Shown here in pieces: positions 6,083 through 6,785 of a DNA stretch of 6,785 nt. The stretch spans positions 1-6,785 of the forward strand of contig JAISHZ010000252.1 of NCBI GenBank assembly GCA_031262285.1, written 5' to 3'. Made by a program: the position numbers and the translations under genes. Position 1 is the stretch's first letter; each line of letters starts with the position of its first letter. The notes under the pieces were generated by a model. That model ran no database searches, had not been told where the DNA came from, and saw only the letters and a list, made by a program, of their open reading frames with translations. This stretch comes from Lachnospiraceae bacterium. GTDB taxonomy: Bacteria > Bacillota_A > Clostridia > Lachnospirales > Lachnospiraceae.

Positions 6083-6785
6083 CTATTCTTCTTCCCAAGG
6101 CATCGTACTATTTTCGGTTTTTTTATCTCGCTGCATCAGTTCTGTGACCGCTTGCGCTGCTGATTTGTTTTCAAACAAGATTTGATTCACCTGCTCGATA
6201 ATGGGTACCTCTACATTGTATTTACGCGCTAGTGTAAGTGCCGCTTTTGCAGAATAAACCCCCTCGACGACCATATTGACTTCTTTCATCGCCTCATCCA
6301 TCGAAAGACCTTGACCCATCAAAATCCCGGCGCGTCTGTTGCGGGAATGCATACTGGCGCAAGTCACGATCAGATCGCCGATCCCGGTCAGTCCGTAGAA
6401 AGTTTCGTATTTCCCACCCATTGCGTTCCCTAAGCGTGCAATTTCATGAATCCCTCTGGTAATCAATGCAGCCTTGGTATTGTCGCCAAATTGAAGTCCA
6501 TCCGCGATTCCTGCTGCCAAAGCAACCACATTTTTGAGAGAGCTGCCCAGTTCCATCCCCATGATGTCAGGACTGATATAAACGCGAAAAGTCTCGTTCA
6601 TAAACAAACTTTGAATATACTGTGCAGTGCTCTTCTTTTTCGCCCCGACTACGATCGCTGTCGGCAATCCTCTGCCGACTTCTTCCGCGTGAGAAGGTCC
6701 TGTCATCACCGCTGCTTGCGCCTTGGGGGCGGCTTCTTGGATGACTTGCGCCATAGTCAGAAGCGTTCCTTCTTCAATGCCTTTT
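6083..6785 (-). CDS. gpsA: Glycerol-3-phosphate dehydrogenase [NAD(P)+], 5' end missing
   Basis: GpsA reduces dihydroxyacetone phosphate to sn-glycerol 3-phosphate for membrane phospholipid synthesis, in the cytoplasm. The gene runs off the right edge. The 233 residues present start at KGIEEGTLLTM, the segment after the NAD-binding Rossmann fold, whose N-terminal part (roughly 100 residues) is outside the window. The visible blocks are GPSHAEEVGRGLPTA, then SSLKNVVALAAGIADG with the expected catalytic lysine, NTKAALITRGIHEIARLG, and YGLTGIGDLIVTC...SRNRRAG. The reading frame is open to the edge, so the internal ATG at 6754 is not the start. The C-terminus ends with a charged tail (KKTENSTMPWEEE). 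It is the upstream gene of the pair with pdp. No sign of damage is seen. Confidence 0.95.
   Translation of the reverse strand, partial: KGIEEGTLLTMAQVIQEAAPKAQAAVMTGPSHAEEVGRGLPTAIVVGAKKKSTAQYIQSLFMNETFRVYISPDIMGMELGSSLKNVVALAAGIADGLQFGDNTKAALITRGIHEIARLGNAMGGKYETFYGLTGIGDLIVTCASMHSRNRRAGILMGQGLSMDEAMKEVNMVVEGVYSAKAALTLARKYNVEVPIIEQVNQILFENKSAAQAVTELMQRDKKTENSTMPWEEE

Overview
The window looks like a Bacillota (Firmicutes) chromosome fragment. The clues are strong GGAGG-type ribosome binding sites, a class-specific pyrimidine-nucleoside phosphorylase with Bacillus-like numbering, a low-GC accessory part, and Cas10-like and AAA-ATPase-like families that are common in that phylum. I cannot name the genus. 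The left part (about 1-3840) is visibly more AT-rich than the right part and reads as accessory DNA. The right part (about 4765-6785) is housekeeping.

Layout, left to right. Positions 1-253 hold no gene but are densely structured: two near-identical 10-bp-stem hairpins, further hairpins, and what can be drawn as a three-way junction. This may be a non-coding RNA or a repeat element. Positions 254-1861 (minus) encode a standalone Cas10/Cmr2-like protein. It has two palm-like domains split by a CxxC...CxxC zinc-binding insert, and the GGDD polymerase/cyclase motif is eroded. Positions 1862-2046 carry two back-to-back sigma-A-type promoters whose -35 boxes sit in the two arms of one dyad. Positions 2047-3837 (plus) encode an AAA-ATPase-like protein with a C-terminal PD-(D/E)XK nuclease domain. 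Positions 3889-4566 (plus) encode a small metallo-beta-lactamase-fold hydrolase. A stem-loop at 4634-4679 probably ends transcription from both sides. Positions 4765-6069 (minus) encode pyrimidine-nucleoside phosphorylase, and 6083 to the right edge (minus) holds the 3' two-thirds of gpsA. These last two form a tightly spaced operon.

The most interesting part is 1-3837. A catalytically degenerate, CRISPR-free Cas10-like protein is divergently transcribed from a putative ATPase-nuclease through a shared dyad-symmetric control region, with a structured, possibly RNA-coding segment just beyond the Cas10-like gene. The sequence supports shared control of the two genes. A joint function, for example in defence, is inference. 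The MBL hydrolase could be co-transcribed with the ATPase-nuclease, but its role is unknown. The gpsA-pdp pair joins phospholipid precursor synthesis with nucleoside salvage and looks ordinary.
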